Shown here: positions 22,066-34,802 of the stretch, piece by piece
How the letters are laid out: each line of letters begins with the position of its first letter
How positions within the stretch are numbered: the first letter of the stretch is position 1
Assembly: GCF_019112545.1 (NCBI RefSeq)
Contig: NW_025064893.1
Coordinates: forward strand, 730,185 to 794,184
Source of the DNA: Guyanagaster necrorhizus
Taxonomy: Eukaryota > Basidiomycota > Agaricomycetes > Agaricales > Physalacriaceae
DNA length: 64,000 bases
Direction of reading: 5' to 3'
Translations under genes and position numbers: made by a program
The notes under the pieces: model-generated
The model's database searches: none
What the model was told of the DNA's origin: nothing
What the model saw: the letters and a program-made list of their open reading frames with translations, nothing else

Positions 22066-23764
22066 TGAGAACGAGAAAGGAGGAATAGAGAGCAATGATC
22101 CTCTAAGAGGACCACTATACGATTCACAGAAAGAAATGGACCAGAAAGAAATAGTGAAGCTAGTGCAGGAAGAGAGGATGTGAGAGTACCAAGAGTACTA
22201 TGTGTGCAGAGTGAACTTTCTATAGTGCGATGCTGCTTGGGCAGCATCGCAAATGGGACAATTATATTTGTATTCCAGCACTAATGAAAGGACAGAAATC
22301 CTGAAATGAGTGGCAGCAGACTACACCACACAATAGTATAACCGACAACATCTGGAGTACTCGATGCGCTGATCTCTGGCATATCAAGTAACATTCTCCA
22401 TAAAACCAATGCCATAAACTCCCCCTATGAATCTGCAATAAGCTGTATACCAAGCCTTATCAATCTGGAGCTGGATTTCGGTCACCGACCAACATACCCA
22501 GCTCATGGCAACTCGGCTAATCAGGTGACAATCTCAGCCTGAGGAAGGAGTTTGAAATCCATGGACCAGCAAAGGCAGCCAACTTCTAGAGGGACAACCA
22601 CCCTCCGACCAGGCAGAGACTAGTGGAACAGGAAAAGAGCCCATACAAGATGATCCTGAAGCAGTTCACTTAGAATTCATGGTCTGAGACAGAGTCATTG
22701 TCCAGATAGAGAAACCAAAGGGCAGTTTGGTAGCCAATGATCAGTCCCTTCATTCATTCCTCAGGCCTCCTGCAGAATGGCAACAACTGCCATTCTCTGG
22801 ATGGCCAAACCTGATGGGCACATTACCAGAAAATGCCAATGTTCTCCAATGCCATCCTGACCTTCTTCAGAAATCCTGTCCATTCAAAGAGGCTTCAGAT
22901 GACATTGACAGATTCCTAGTAGACTGTGAACAGTATTTCGAAGTCTACATCAGATACCTAGGGATGGACATGAACAAAGTAGCCTTTGCAACCTTTTATC
23001 TGAAAGAGAAGGCAAAGACCTGGTGGATTCTTATATCCCCAAACTTCTAATCAACTATGAGGGAACATTACTGATACCCTTCCTGGCCAGTGTTCAAACA
23101 AATGTTGAACAACAAATTTATTGATCCCATGGTACAGGAAGTACACAAACAAAAGATTAAGGAGTACAAAATAGGAGATAAGATGGCAACAGATTATTTC
23201 AATGAGCTGGAGTGGCTCACCAAACTAGCTGGAATATAGGATGATGTTGCCAATGATGGCTGAATGGTCAAGGCCCTCAAACAAGAAGTCCCTCCTTCAT
23301 ACCTCATGATGATCTCCACAATAGGCATCAAAATTCTGATGCTCCATGGATACAATGAATGGAAGGAGCAAATCATCGAAATGTATAAGGAATGACAAAG
23401 GCAGAAAGCAGAGTCCACAATGCTACAAGAAGGCATGAAAAAGCTGACACCACCAACCCCAAACAAGTCAGAGACAACTGCTGGGAAATCACCAGGACCC
23501 TCTATTGCCTCCTCCTATAGTTCCCAGAAGACTGAAACCAGGACAATCTATACTGGCACAGGAAAACCAATGGACATTGATCGAATGAAGAAAGAAGGGA
23601 AGTGCTTCAACTGCAGGCAGAAGGGACATATGGCCAAGGACTGCCCAAAAAAGAAGCACACTAGGGAAGACATCCATGCCCAGATTGCTGAACTGCAAAA
23701 GGAAGAAGAAGAATTGAGCACAGAGACAAAAGTCGAAGAAGTAAAAGAAGGGGCCAGCCAGTGA
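21710..23764 (+). pseudogene. gag: E2 Gag (ORF2): acidic segment, capsid and zinc knuckle
   Basis: The acidic N-terminal part has ESIYDQPIDFLLKEDDENEK (22020-22075). The capsid region has PFKEASDDIDRFLVDC, YFEVYIRYLGMDMNKV and KEKAKTWWILI (22880-23040), and PSYLMMISTIGIKI follows. The zinc knuckle CFNCRQKGHMAKDC is at 23603-23644 (C-x2-C-x4-H-x4-C), with a charged tail and a stop at 23762-23764. A few stops break it (e.g. near 22181 and 23050). The upstream ATG is uncertain. The frame is +1 to ORF1, and Pol follows in -1. Confidence 0.8.
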
Positions 23765-26700
23765 GTGATTCCACTGAACTGGCCAAACAAGCAAAAGGTG
23801 TGCCCCTTGTAGCTGATAGTTGGACTCATAATACCTCTGTAGTTACCACCATGTCATCATTACCTATGCATTCAAATATACTCTGATCAATGACTACAAA
23901 CATCTTTGAATTGCAAGAAAAAACTTAACTGCCTCCAGGCTGAACAAGAGCAGAGAGCCCCATATCCTGGCTCAAACCGTTCGACACTGAATGGACCTGG
24001 AGGGCCATCAGAGAAGCAAAAACAGAAGAAGTGGCAAAAGCCATATTAAAGAACTGGATTCATTAAACTCGAACAGAGGAGGTAACCAGCAAAGTAGTGG
24101 ATGGGATCAAAGGAGCAGAATGACCCCAAGCCCTTGCATGGCTGGACGAGTTGCACAGACCCAGAAAATTCATCTGATGCTCCAAGACCCCTGGTCGAGA
24201 TCTAACAGCAAAAGCCCAGATTGAGACCTTAACATCGTGGACAGTACACTCCGTAAACACCCTAATAGACAGTGGTTGCACTGGGAGTTCCATAAACTGG
24301 GCTTTCATTGACAAGTACCACCTCCTGACCCAGGCAACCACAGCCCCTATCTCAGTATACAATGCTGATGGAACAAAAAACCAAGCTGGGTCAATCACCA
24401 AATTCATCGAAATCTGACTCACTATCAGAGATCACTCAGAACAAATTGACTTAGCCATGACAGACCTCGGGACCAAAGAAATCTTCTTGGGCCACAATTG
24501 GCTCATACAGCACAACCCATTGGTAAACTGGAAAACTGGGTGAATCACATTTGCTCGATGCCAATATCGAAAAATCCCATTTGAATTACCCGATGAAGAC
24601 CCAGAAGACTGGTGGGATGAGGAGATGGAGGATGGGGAAACTATCCTTGCTGTTGACCTACAGAACAAGATGCATGTCCAGGCCATCTATCATGCTAATA
24701 ACCTGGCAGCAAAAGCTAATGAAGAGAAAGAGGAGAAAGCCTTCGAAGAGATGGTACCGGAATGGGCATGAGACTTTCAGGACCTCTTTAAAAAGGAAAG
24801 CTTTGATGAGCTCCCAGCCTCAAAGCCTTGGGACCACATGATCAAACTGATCCCAAATGCCAATGCCAATCTAGACTGCAAAATGTATCCACTCAGTAAT
24901 CAGGAACAACAGGAGCTCAACAAGTTCCTTGATGAGAACTTGTCCAGCAGACATATTCAACCCTCTAAATCCCACATGACATCATCTTTTTTCTTTGTTA
25001 AGAAGAAGGACAGCAAGCTTTGACTGGTCTAAGACTACTGGAAGCTAAACGAGATGATGATTAAAAATCATTACCCCCTTTCTCTCATCTCAGAACTAAT
25101 AGATAAACTCCAAGGCACTAAGTATTACACCAAGCTTGACATCCAATGGGGATATAACAACATTCAGATCAAGGAAGAAGATGAGTGGAAGGCTGCCTTC
25201 AGAATGAATCAGAGATTGTTTGAGCCTATTGTCATATTCTTTGGACTCACCAACTCCCCTGCCATGTTCCAATGGATGATGAATGACATCTTTAAGGATC
25301 TCATGGCCACTGGAAAGGTTATCATCTATCTGGATGATATTCTAATTATGTCACAAACCAAGGAGAAACACAGAAAGCTAGTGTGGCAAGTACTGGCCCT
25401 GATAAGGAAGCATCGATTATTCCTCAAGGCAGAGAAGTGTGAATTTGAGGTGCTTGAAATGGAATACCTCAGTGTTATCATCAGTGAAGGAAGCATTCAG
25501 ATGGATCCAATTAAAGTGGCTGGGGTAACAGAGTGGCTGGAACCAAGCAAGAAAAAGAAGCTACAATCCTTCTTTGGGTTCACAAACTTTTACTGATGAT
25601 TCATTCAGGACTATAGTAGAGTGGTGCGCCCTATGATGCAACTCATTGGGAATGCTCTGTGGACCTGGGGACTCTCCCAGCAGTCTGCATTCAATGATCT
25701 GAAATGATGCATAGCTGAAGACGTCATACTCGCCATCTCCATCCAGGAAGGAAGGTTCAGAGTCAAAGCCGATTCCAGTGAGGAAGCAATTGGCACAGTA
25801 CTTTCTCAGGAACAGATGGGAAAATGGCACCCAGTCGCGTTCCTCTCAAAAGCCCTCACTGTCACAGAAAGGAACTATGAAATTTATGACAAGGAGCTAT
25901 TAGCAATAATGCTATTTCTGGAGGAGTGGTGATATTATCTAATTGGCATCACCAAGGTCTTCGAGATCTGGACAGACCATCAGAATCTCAGGTATTTCTG
26001 GCAACCCCAGAAACTAAATCGCCAGCAAGCCTGCTGGGTCACAGAACTCAGCTAATACTAATATACTCTCTATCACAAAGTGGGTTTGGCTAATAAAAAG
26101 GCCAACCTCCTTAGCTGATGTGCAGACCATGATCAGGGGGGAAGTGATAATGCAGGAGTCCTCTTTCTTGCATCTGAACATTTTCAGGCAATGCTAATGC
26201 CAATGGAAGAAGAAATACATGAGTGCATCAAGAGTGCAACCTGAGATAGTCACAAATGGGACCAATGCATTGCCCCATCCCTGAACCATGAATGAGGACT
26301 GACTCAAGCAAATGAGCTTATTTGTTATGATGGACAAATTTACATCTCACATGACAAAAGATTATGAGATGACATCATCATAACATATTATGACTATATG
26401 ACAGCTGATCACCCAGGGATCGCCAAAACAAAAGAATTAATCCTACAAGAATACTGGTGGTCCAAGATAGGAAATGATATCACTGACTATATCTGAGGGT
26501 GTGAAGTATGCTAAAGAGGAAAGGCATCAACAAAGCTATGTGCAGCTCCACTGCACCTCAATGAGATCCCATCATCACCATGGACTCACATCTCTGTAGA
26601 CATGATCACAGGACTGCCTGACTGTAATGGCTATGACACTATACTAGTCATTGTCGATCAATTCTCAAAAGCAATCATCCTGATTGCCTGCTCCATGGAA

Positions 26701-27657
26701 TTAAATTCTGAAGGATGGGCAAAGATACTATGAGATGAGATCTATGCCAAATATGGCATACCTCAAGTCATCATTTCAGATCGGAATTTCCAATTTGTCT
26801 TGAAGTTCATCACCGACTTATACCGACTGTTGAACATCAAACAGAATGCATCAACAGCATATCACCCTCAAACTGACAGACAGATAGAGCATGCCAATCA
26901 AGAGATAGAAAAGTACCTCCATCTCTTTATCAACTATCAACAGGATGACTGAGTCGAATGGTTAGCCCTTGCTGCCTTCCAACACAACAACTGAATACAT
27001 TCAGCAATAGAAAAGACCCCCTTCTTTGTCAACTATGGCTGACACTCTCTTGTCACTCAAACAAATCACTGCCATACCTCGACCCCAGCCTCCTTGGACT
27101 TTGCCACAACTATGATGAAAATCCACACAGAAACTAAAGCAGCACTTAAAAAAGCTGCTGCTTCAATGAAAGCTCAATATGATAAACACTGACATGCCAC
27201 ACATGCATACTCCATCAATGACAAGATTTGGTTAGACACCACCAACTTACACCTACTCTGTCTAAAGAGAAAACTCACTGACAAATGAACAGGCCTATTC
27301 CCAATCACTGCCAAAATTGGGCAGAGCACCTATAAACTCCACCTACCAATATCCTGAAAAATACATGACATATTTAATGAAACACTCCTCTCCCCCTATA
27401 TTGTGCCATCATTCCCTAACTAAGAATGTCCACTGCCTCCACTCTCTGACTTAATCAATGACAAAGAATACTACAAAATCAACCAAGTCTTAAACCATAA
27501 ACTACAAAAAATCAAGGCCAAGGGAGGCGGAATAACAACAACAGTGGACTACCTGGTTAGTTGGAAGGGCTACGGCCTAGAATCCAACCAATGGGTTAAT
27601 GAAAAACAAATAATGGCCAATGATGCAATCTATGACTATGAATTATCCCTTAATTAA
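23765..27657 (+). pseudogene. pol: E2 Pol: protease, RT, RNase H, integrase, chromodomain
   Basis: The frame is -1 to Gag. The protease has DSG at 24268-24276. The RT runs from about 24840 to 25600 with YLDD at 25327-25338, and FFGLTNSPAMFQ precedes it. RNase H has ERNYEIYDKELLAIM and TDHQNLRYF (25870-25995). The integrase zinc domain has HPGIAKTKEL and CEVC. The integrase core has Asp 26599, Asp 26779 and Glu 26887, spaced 60 and 36 codons. The chromodomain VDYLVSWKGYGLESNQWV is at about 27545-27600. The stop TAA is at 27655-27657. The RT KxRLVQDYRKLN motif reads TGA CTG GTC TAA GAC TAC TGG here (from 25021), showing C-to-T hits on three codons in a row of seven. A long stretch of RT (25054-25596) remains open. 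Confidence 0.88.
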
Positions 27658-27690
27658 GCTGTTGAGATGATGGTCTTAAGGAGGGGGTAA

Positions 27691-28149
27691 TGTTATGATT
27701 TCACCCTTTTTTTACTTCTTTAACCCCTATTTATGCTTAGTCAAAGCATCTAGACCTGGCACCTAAAGACCATGAGATAAGGCTTAGTCAGCACAACAGG
27801 CCCAGACAACTATTTGTCTTCAAGTCATCAATGACAACCAGCAATGCACAAAAACCCTTTTATATACAGTAATGATGCACAAAGGTGAGAGGACAAGGAG
27901 CAGAAGGAACCACAATAAGATGTATAGTAATAATAGTATGACATGTACAGTATTTAAAGAGCTCACTCTCGCTGGATAAGACTCAGCTTCGAGCTAAAGT
28001 TTATAACCATCATTCTATCTTGAGTCTATATCTGACCTTGAGTCATAACGAGTACGAGTACACATTCAGTGGACTCAGCTGATCCCTCAAAGTGTGAAGA
28101 GATGGCTGTTTATCATGTGTATCCACTCATGTGATGCTTGGACCTAACA
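27691..28149 (+). repeat. E2 3' LTR
   Basis: 459 bp, preceded by the polypurine tract TTAAGGAGGGGG and followed by the target duplication ATACT. TATTTAAAG and AGCTTCGAGCTAA are present, so the CpG lost in the 5' LTR copy survives here. Confidence 0.92.
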
Positions 28150-29840
28150 ATACTCAACTGACTAATCCTATCCACTCTATTTCTCTCAATTCTAAGTTCT
28201 TTAGGTCATCTGACATCAAGAAATTCTGACTTAGGAAGTTGAGTCAAAACTTGGGATGCTAGCTACAGATCATTGGATTCTATTTCCTACTGCTCTTAGA
28301 TAGTGCCATCTTTACTCAATACTGCATAACTGGCAATAGTATTATATCTCTAACTGTCTTAAAATATACTTATCTTAGTGGCATATAGAATTGGCTCCAT
28401 TTGAGATACTGTTTCTAAGTACAACTTGGACTTAATATTTTCCAAGATGTGATGCAGAACTTTTCTAAGTTCAAACTCAACTTAGGATTTTTATCTTTAT
28501 ATCATGTTATTTTACAAAGTTCTTTTTGGACTTAGTATTAGTGACTAGCATGACTATCAGCTTTGAGCCTCAGCCATAGTCCTCAGTTACTAATATATTC
28601 CAGTGTGTTATGCAGAATTTGCAAATTATAGAGCTGAACATGTACTCAGTGTATCATTGCACTCCCATTTAACAATTGCAGTCTTTCTGTTGCCTTTCTG
28701 TCTAATAGCTGCAACCTCCCTCTGAAGCTCTCTGCAATCCTTCTCTCTAACTGCTGAAATTTGTTGTTGGACTGCCCTGTTCTTCTTTCTTATGAGTTTG
28801 ATGGTAGATATTGAGGTATCACTTTATTGCTTAGTGTAGAATAAATCAGAGCCTTCTACTTTCTCTCTATTAAAATTTCTGTCTAAAACTACAACTATAT
28901 TATAGCCAATATGATAGTGCAAAGAAAGGATTGTCTCATAGCATATGACTGCATACAGTCTGTCTCTTTGCTTCAGGTCATGTCAGAACTCAAATCATGA
29001 TTGGATATAATTGCAAGAGACTATAAACCACTGTGACCATTAGCTGTAGAGACATGTGAAGGAAAGAGAATTATTGAGGCCAGTATAAGCATTTCTCTTT
29101 TCTGAATAAATGTTACTTACATGTTTTACTTAGAATGAATTCAACCTATTTTTATTTTTATTAGATATGATATATGCTTGACCTGTTTTTAAATATGATG
29201 GGTTCTACTTCCAGATCCAATCAGCATTCATTTTGTCAACTTAACTATATGGACTGACTCAGAAGCCAACATGATAATCTGAACTGATGCCAGCCACTGG
29301 ATTCTCTGTCTAATATTGTAAAGAATTTTTTGTTGAACCAATTCTGAAATGAAATGTTATTATTCTCTTGAAGAAAAACTGGAATGCATAAGCCATAAAG
29401 ATGATTGTGATATTTGACATATTGTGATAGGAGTTGAATCAGATCTGCCAGTTTCTGTCATGTGAATAGGATGTTAGTGCCATAGTAGAAAGAATCTGAT
29501 TTATAATATGAAAGATAATACTGAGTATCATCTTTCTGAAAGATAAAGGAGGAGTATTTGACTATTTTATAGAAGTCTTAAAGTTGTTTATCATTTTTCC
29601 ATGTAAGCTTATCTGACCAATAGCACTTATAGAAACAGCAAAAAAGGATGGTAGCAAAAAGAAGTGTTAGGCTTCTACTAACACTCACAAATCTCTAGCA
29701 CTGCTTTCATCAGAGTCTAATTCTAAATGCTGAGTCTGGGTCTGGTTTTGATATAGAAGTATGATGAGATAAGTTATAAGGATTTTGTAGAGAGGGGTGG
29801 AGAGTTGTAGCTGATAGATATAGTCTGCCATTGTGGCAAG
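28150..29840. other. Unidentified AT-rich sequence, right part (beyond E2, before E4)
   Basis: No supportable gene. It contains three loose repeats of a phrase like CTAAGTTCAACTTGGACTTAG near 28415, 28466 and 28514, and a faint protease-like TDASHWI reading near 29292 with a stop before it, too weak to call. It is probably decayed repeat continuous with 18707-19606. Confidence 0.4.
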
Positions 29841-30299
29841 TGTTATGATTTTTCTACTATTTCTCTATCTTAATTCCTATTTATGCTTAGTCAGAGCACC
29901 TAGATCAGTGCTTAGGACTATAGAACTGGCTTAGTCAGCACAACAAGCCCAGTCAGTTGTTGTCTTTTGATGTAGCAACAACACTCAATGATGCACAATC
30001 ACTCTTTTATAGACAGTAATGATGCCCAAGGACAAAGGGCATAATGACCAAGATAGATACAATAGGTAGCATTATTTATATTGACCATAACCTGTAGTAT
30101 ATAAGACAGCTTGCTCTCACTAGTAATCTCTAGCTTTGAGCTAAAGTTTATATTCATACCATTCTACCCTTGAGCTAATCACATTGGCCTTGTCACACAC
30201 TAATCAATATTCACATCAGTGAACTCTGACAAAACACTTGAACATAAAGTGACATCAGTTTATCATGTGTCTATAATCATATGCAGCTTAAGCATAACA
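29841..30299 (+). repeat. E4 5' LTR
   Basis: 459 bp, TGTTATGATTTTTCTAC...AGCATAACA. It contains AGCTTTGAGCTAA near 30132, which matches the adjacent primer-binding site (ttagttcaaagct, from 30301) at 12 of 13 positions. Confidence 0.88.
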
Positions 30300-30612
30300 A
30301 TTAGTTCAAAGCTTTTACTTCTCTTTTCTTATGCATAATAGTGTAGAGAAAATTGAATGTTATCTATCAATTCCAAATCTCCATCATTGGAACATTGTTA
30401 GGATTATTGGTGATCATCCAGCTGTGCTGGAGATGCCAATTAATCACTGCTTGGGCAGTTAGACACTACCAAGAATTCCAGAATATCCACCAAATTTTAT
30501 GAAATGTCACTCTTGATCTTTTTCTTTACAACATTCTAATCTCTCTCTGAGCCTCCTATCAGTCTATAGCCAGAGCCATACTCCAAACTGAGCCTAAGAG
30601 AATGGATCAGAG
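30300..30612 (+). pseudogene. E4 ORF1, 5' part
   Basis: It carries the hydrophobic segment SIIGTLLGLLVIIQLC (about 30380-30430) followed by LITAWAVRHYQEFQNI, closely matching the other ORF1 copies. A small deletion removed the codons before it, so the ATG at 30357 is out of frame. E3 interrupts it at 30612. Confidence 0.55.
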
Positions 30613-31071
30613 TGTTAGATCCAAGCTGCATGTGATTATAAACATGTGATAAACTGTTGTCATTTCACACTTCAAGTGAAACAGCAGAGTCCACTTGATG
30701 TGATTATTGATTGTAGTGCTTCAAGGCCTTAGGATTGGCTTGAGGATAGAATGGTGTGAAAGTAAACTTTAGCTTGAAGCTGGAGTTATACCAGTGAGAG
30801 CTGTCCTACTTATATACAGTTGTCTGATATAGTTATAAATACTACTACTAATTGTATCCTTTGTGATTATTATGCTCATTGTCTTTGAGCATTGTTACTA
30901 TCTACAATAATATTGTCATATGTCATTGAGTGATATTGTTGCATTGAAGGATAATGCTGGACTGGACTTATTGTGCTGACTAATCTAGTTCCACAGTTCT
31001 AAATGCTAGTGTAGGCACCTTGACTAAGCACAGATAGGGGTTAAGACAAGAAAAGAATGAAAATCATAACA
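30613..31071 (-). repeat. E3 3' LTR (left copy)
   Basis: 459 bp, TGTTAGATCC...AAATCATAACA, followed by TTATCTTCTCTTTAAG, the complement of the polypurine tract. Confidence 0.9.
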
Positions 31072-31104
31072 TTATCTTCTCTTTAAGACCATTGTCCTGA
31101 TGGC

Positions 31105-34100
31105 CTAATTTAGGGATAATTTATAGTCTCATATAGTGTTAGGAGCATTCATACACTTTTCATTTATCTATTGGTTGGATTCTGGACTATAACCCTTCCA
31201 ACTGACAAGGTAGTCCATCATAGTTGTTGTCCTCCCTCCTATGGGCCTTGACCTTTTGCAGTTTATAATTCAAAATTTGTTCAATCTTGTAGTGTTCCTC
31301 ATCATCAATGAGGTTGGGGAGAGAAGGTGGCAGTCAGTCTTGGTTTGGGAAGACTGGTGCAATATATGAGGTCAGGAGTGATTTATTAAAGATGTTATGA
31401 ATTTTTCAATGAGGGGAGAGGTAGAGTTTGTAGGTGGAGATACCAACTTTTACAAGGATAGAGAATAGGCCAGTACACTTATTGTCTAGCTTTCATTTTG
31501 AATGAGAGAGATGGAGGTTGGTAGTATCCAACCAGACTTTGTCATTAATGTTAAAGATGCATATGGAGTCTGGTGTTTGTCATATTGGGTTTTTATTATT
31601 GTGGCTGCTTGTTTGAGGGCTGTGCATATCTTGTTGTGTATATTGGTTATAGTTGCAGCAAAGTCTGTGGAGGCAGGTGTGATTGTATGGGTATGGGTGG
31701 TTTGTGTGATATGAGGGTGGCAGCCATTGTTGATAAAGAAAGGGGTTTTGCTGATTGCCAAGTGGATGTGATTATTATGTTGAAAGACAGCCAGAGCTAG
31801 CCACTCCATCCAGTCATCTTGGCAATAATTAATAAAGAGATGAAGGTATTTCTTGATCTCTTGATTAACCCATTCTGTCTGGCCATCAGTTTGAGGGTGA
31901 TACACAGTTGAAGCATTGCAGCAGATGTTTAGTAGTTGATAGAGATTATCAAGGAATCTCAAGATGAATTGTAGTCCTTGGTGGGAGATGACTACTTGTG
32001 GCATTCTATATTTTGTGTAGATCTTGTCATGCAGAATCTTGGCTCAGCCTTCAGATGTTAGCTCTATGGAGCATGCAATGGGAATGACCACTTTTGAGAA
32101 GCAGTCAATAATGACAATAATGGTGTCATAACTATTACACTCCAGTAATCCAGTGATCATATCCACTGAAATATAGGTCTATAGTGAGTTGAGTACTTCA
32201 TTCAGATAAAGGAGTGCCACATGTGGCTGGATCATAGTCTTGCCTCTCTAGCATGTTTCACACCCTTTGACATACTGCTTGATGTTCTGGCCCAATTTGG
32301 GCCACCAATACTCTCATAACATAAGTTCTTTTGTCTTGGTGATTCTGAGATACCCTGCAGTTATATGATCATGACAGGTTGCAATAATTTCCTCCTAGAG
32401 TGCATGATCTCATAAGATATATATTTGTCTGTCATAGCAGATTAGTTCTTTCTCCCTTGTCATTCTGCATTTGTGGTTCAGTGATGGGACTACACATTGA
32501 TCCCATTTACTGGTGTCTCTTATCATGCTCTTGATCCACTCATGGATCTCCTTCTCTGTTGGCATTATCATAGCATAGAAATGTTTAGACCTGAGTAACA
32601 TGATGCTCTGATTGTCATTCTCTCTCTGGTTATGGTCAGCATGCTAACTTAGGAGGTCAGCTTTCTTGTTGGCAATGCTGGCTTTATAGTAGAGAGTGTA
32701 CTTGTATTGACTGAGTTTGGTTACCCATTGAACTTGGCAATGGTTCAACTTTTGCAGTTGTTGAAAATATCACAAGTTCTGAATGATCTGTCCATATCTT
32801 AAAGGTTTGGGCTGCACTGATCAGGTAGTGCCACTATTCTTCTAAAGCAATCATGATAGTGAGCAACTCCTTGCTGTAGATTTTGTAGTTGCATTTGGTG
32901 ATCATGAGGGCTTTAGAGAGAAAAGCAACTGGTCATCACCTTCCATCCTGCTTCTGAGAAAGCACTGCCCTGATAGCCCCCTTGCTGGAGTCTGCTTCAA
33001 TATGAAATTTCTCTTTCTGAGTTGGAATTGTGAGAATCACATCCTTGGCAAGTCATCGCTTCAGATCATTAAATGCAGTTTGCTGAGAATGCTCTTATGC
33101 CCAAGATGCATTTTCTGTCAGCTGCATCATCAGCCAGACTATTTTGCTGTAGTCCTGTATGAATTATCAGTAGAAGTTAGTGAACCCCAGAAAAGATTGG
33201 AGTTCTCTTTTTTTGTGGGTTCTGGCCATTTCATTACTCCTGCAACCTTCACTGGATCCATGCAGATACTCTCTTTGCTGATAATCACTCTCAAATACTC
33301 TATCTTCAGTACCTTGAACTTGCATTTTTCTGCCTTGAGAAAGAGCTTATGCTTTTGCATTAGCTCCAGGACTTTTCATAGTAACTTTCAATGCTCAGTT
33401 TGATCTTTTGACATGATCAAGATGTCATTCAGATATCATGACCTTTCTAGTGGTAATGAGATCTTTGAATATATCATTCATCATCCACTGGAATGTAGTG
33501 GATGAGTTTGTGAGTCCAAAAAACATAACTATTGGTTTGAAAAGTCCTCAGTTTGTTCAGAAGGTGGCTTTCCATTCATCTCTCTCTTTGATATAGACAT
33601 TGTTATAGCCTCACCAAACATCTAGCTTCATGTAGTACTAGGTGCTCCTGAGTTTGTTTATTAGTTCTGAAATTAAGGAGAGTGGATAGTGATTCTTGAT
33701 TGTCATTTTATTCAGTTTTTGGTAATTCTAAATAGACTGGAGCTTTCCATTCTTCTTTTTGACAAAGAAGAATGGTGATGCCATCAGTGACTTTGATGGT
33801 CAAATTTATCCACTGGAGAAGTTCTTATCTAAAAACTTATTGAGTTTCTCTTGCTTATGATGTCTAAGTGAATATGTTTTGCAGTTAAGATTAGTGTTGA
33901 TGTTTGAGGTTAACTTGATGGCATGATCTCACAGTTTTTTTGGCTTTAGCAATTCATCAAAGTTTTTTTTCTTGAATATGTCACAGTAGTCCTGCACCTA
34001 TTTCAGCACTATTTCTTCAAACATCTTTCCTTTCTTCTGTTCATTCACCTTGGCTGCTAGGTTGTTGGCATGATGTATAGTATATAGGTGTAGAGCTGAT

Positions 34101-34802
34101 TGAAGGTCAACTGCAAGAATTGTTTCTCCATCCTCTATTTCCTCATTCCATCAGTTCTCCAGATCTTTATCTAATAGTTCAAATAGTATTTTTTAGCATT
34201 GTATACTAGTATAAAGGCTGCAGTAGCTCAGGTCAGAAGATTGTGCTTGTTAACAAAAGCATGGTTGATCAAGCTGCTAGTACAGCCACTGTCAATTAGT
34301 GTGATGACTGCATGGGTCTTTTGATTGGTTAATATTTCAATCTGAGCTTTAGTGGTCAGATCCTGCCCTGGAGTTTTTGTGCATTGAACATATTATTGGG
34401 GGCCTTAGAGCTCATTAAGCCATTCAAGGGCTCAACATCTTTCAGCTTTTCTCATCTCTTTGATCACTTCATCTATTACTTTCTTAGTGCAGGTCTTATA
34501 TACCCAGTTTTTAAGTACAGCTTTAGCTGCTTCTTCCATGGTTGCATCTCATATGGCTCACCAGATCCATTCAGTATCAAATGGTTTGAGCTATACTTAA
34601 GGGGTCTCTCCCCCTATTTGGCCCACAGGCATTTGAGTTTTGAGTTTTGATGATTCTTTGGCAGGTTGTGTAGTAGTCAGAGCAGATATATTCAAATGCA
34701 TGCATAATTTAGACATATGAGTACCTACAGAGGAACTATTAGTCTGTCCTGCAGCTACTTTAACTGTTCTGCTAAGTCCTGTGGCTGATCTAGTAGAATT
34801 GC
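31105..34802 (-). pseudogene. pol: E3 Pol with catalytic lesions
   Basis: The protease keeps DSG at 34285-34293. In the RT the YxDD box reads YLND at 33424-33435: the first catalytic Asp is Asn (GAT to AAT). RNase H and the integrase zinc region are recognisable (32250-32970). The integrase core around 31486-32004 is open, but its second catalytic Asp reads His (CAC, 31981-31983, in VISHQGLQF). The chromodomain MDYLVSWKGYSPESNQ lies near 31150-31225. The stop TAG is at 31105-31107. The frame is -1 to Gag. Both the RT and integrase sites are damaged, so it cannot move by its own enzymes. Confidence 0.85.

Larger units (their letters stand above)
19607..28149 (+). mobile_element. E2: complete Ty3/gypsy chromovirus-type retrotransposon (8543 bp, including a 523-bp solo-LTR insertion)
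   Basis: Two 459-bp LTRs with TGTTATGATTT starts and TAACA ends enclose primer-binding site, ORF1, Gag, Pol and polypurine tract in plus orientation. An exact 5-bp duplication ATACT flanks it at 19602-19606 and 28150-28154. A solo LTR of another family interrupts ORF1. The coding regions hold many TGA, TAA and TAG codons at positions where other copies have CGA, TGG, CAA or CAG. Confidence 0.95.

Noticed and set aside
29230..29340. Possible copia protease remnant (TDASHWI reading)
   Set aside because: Only about seven residues fit, with a stop beside them and no neighbouring domains.
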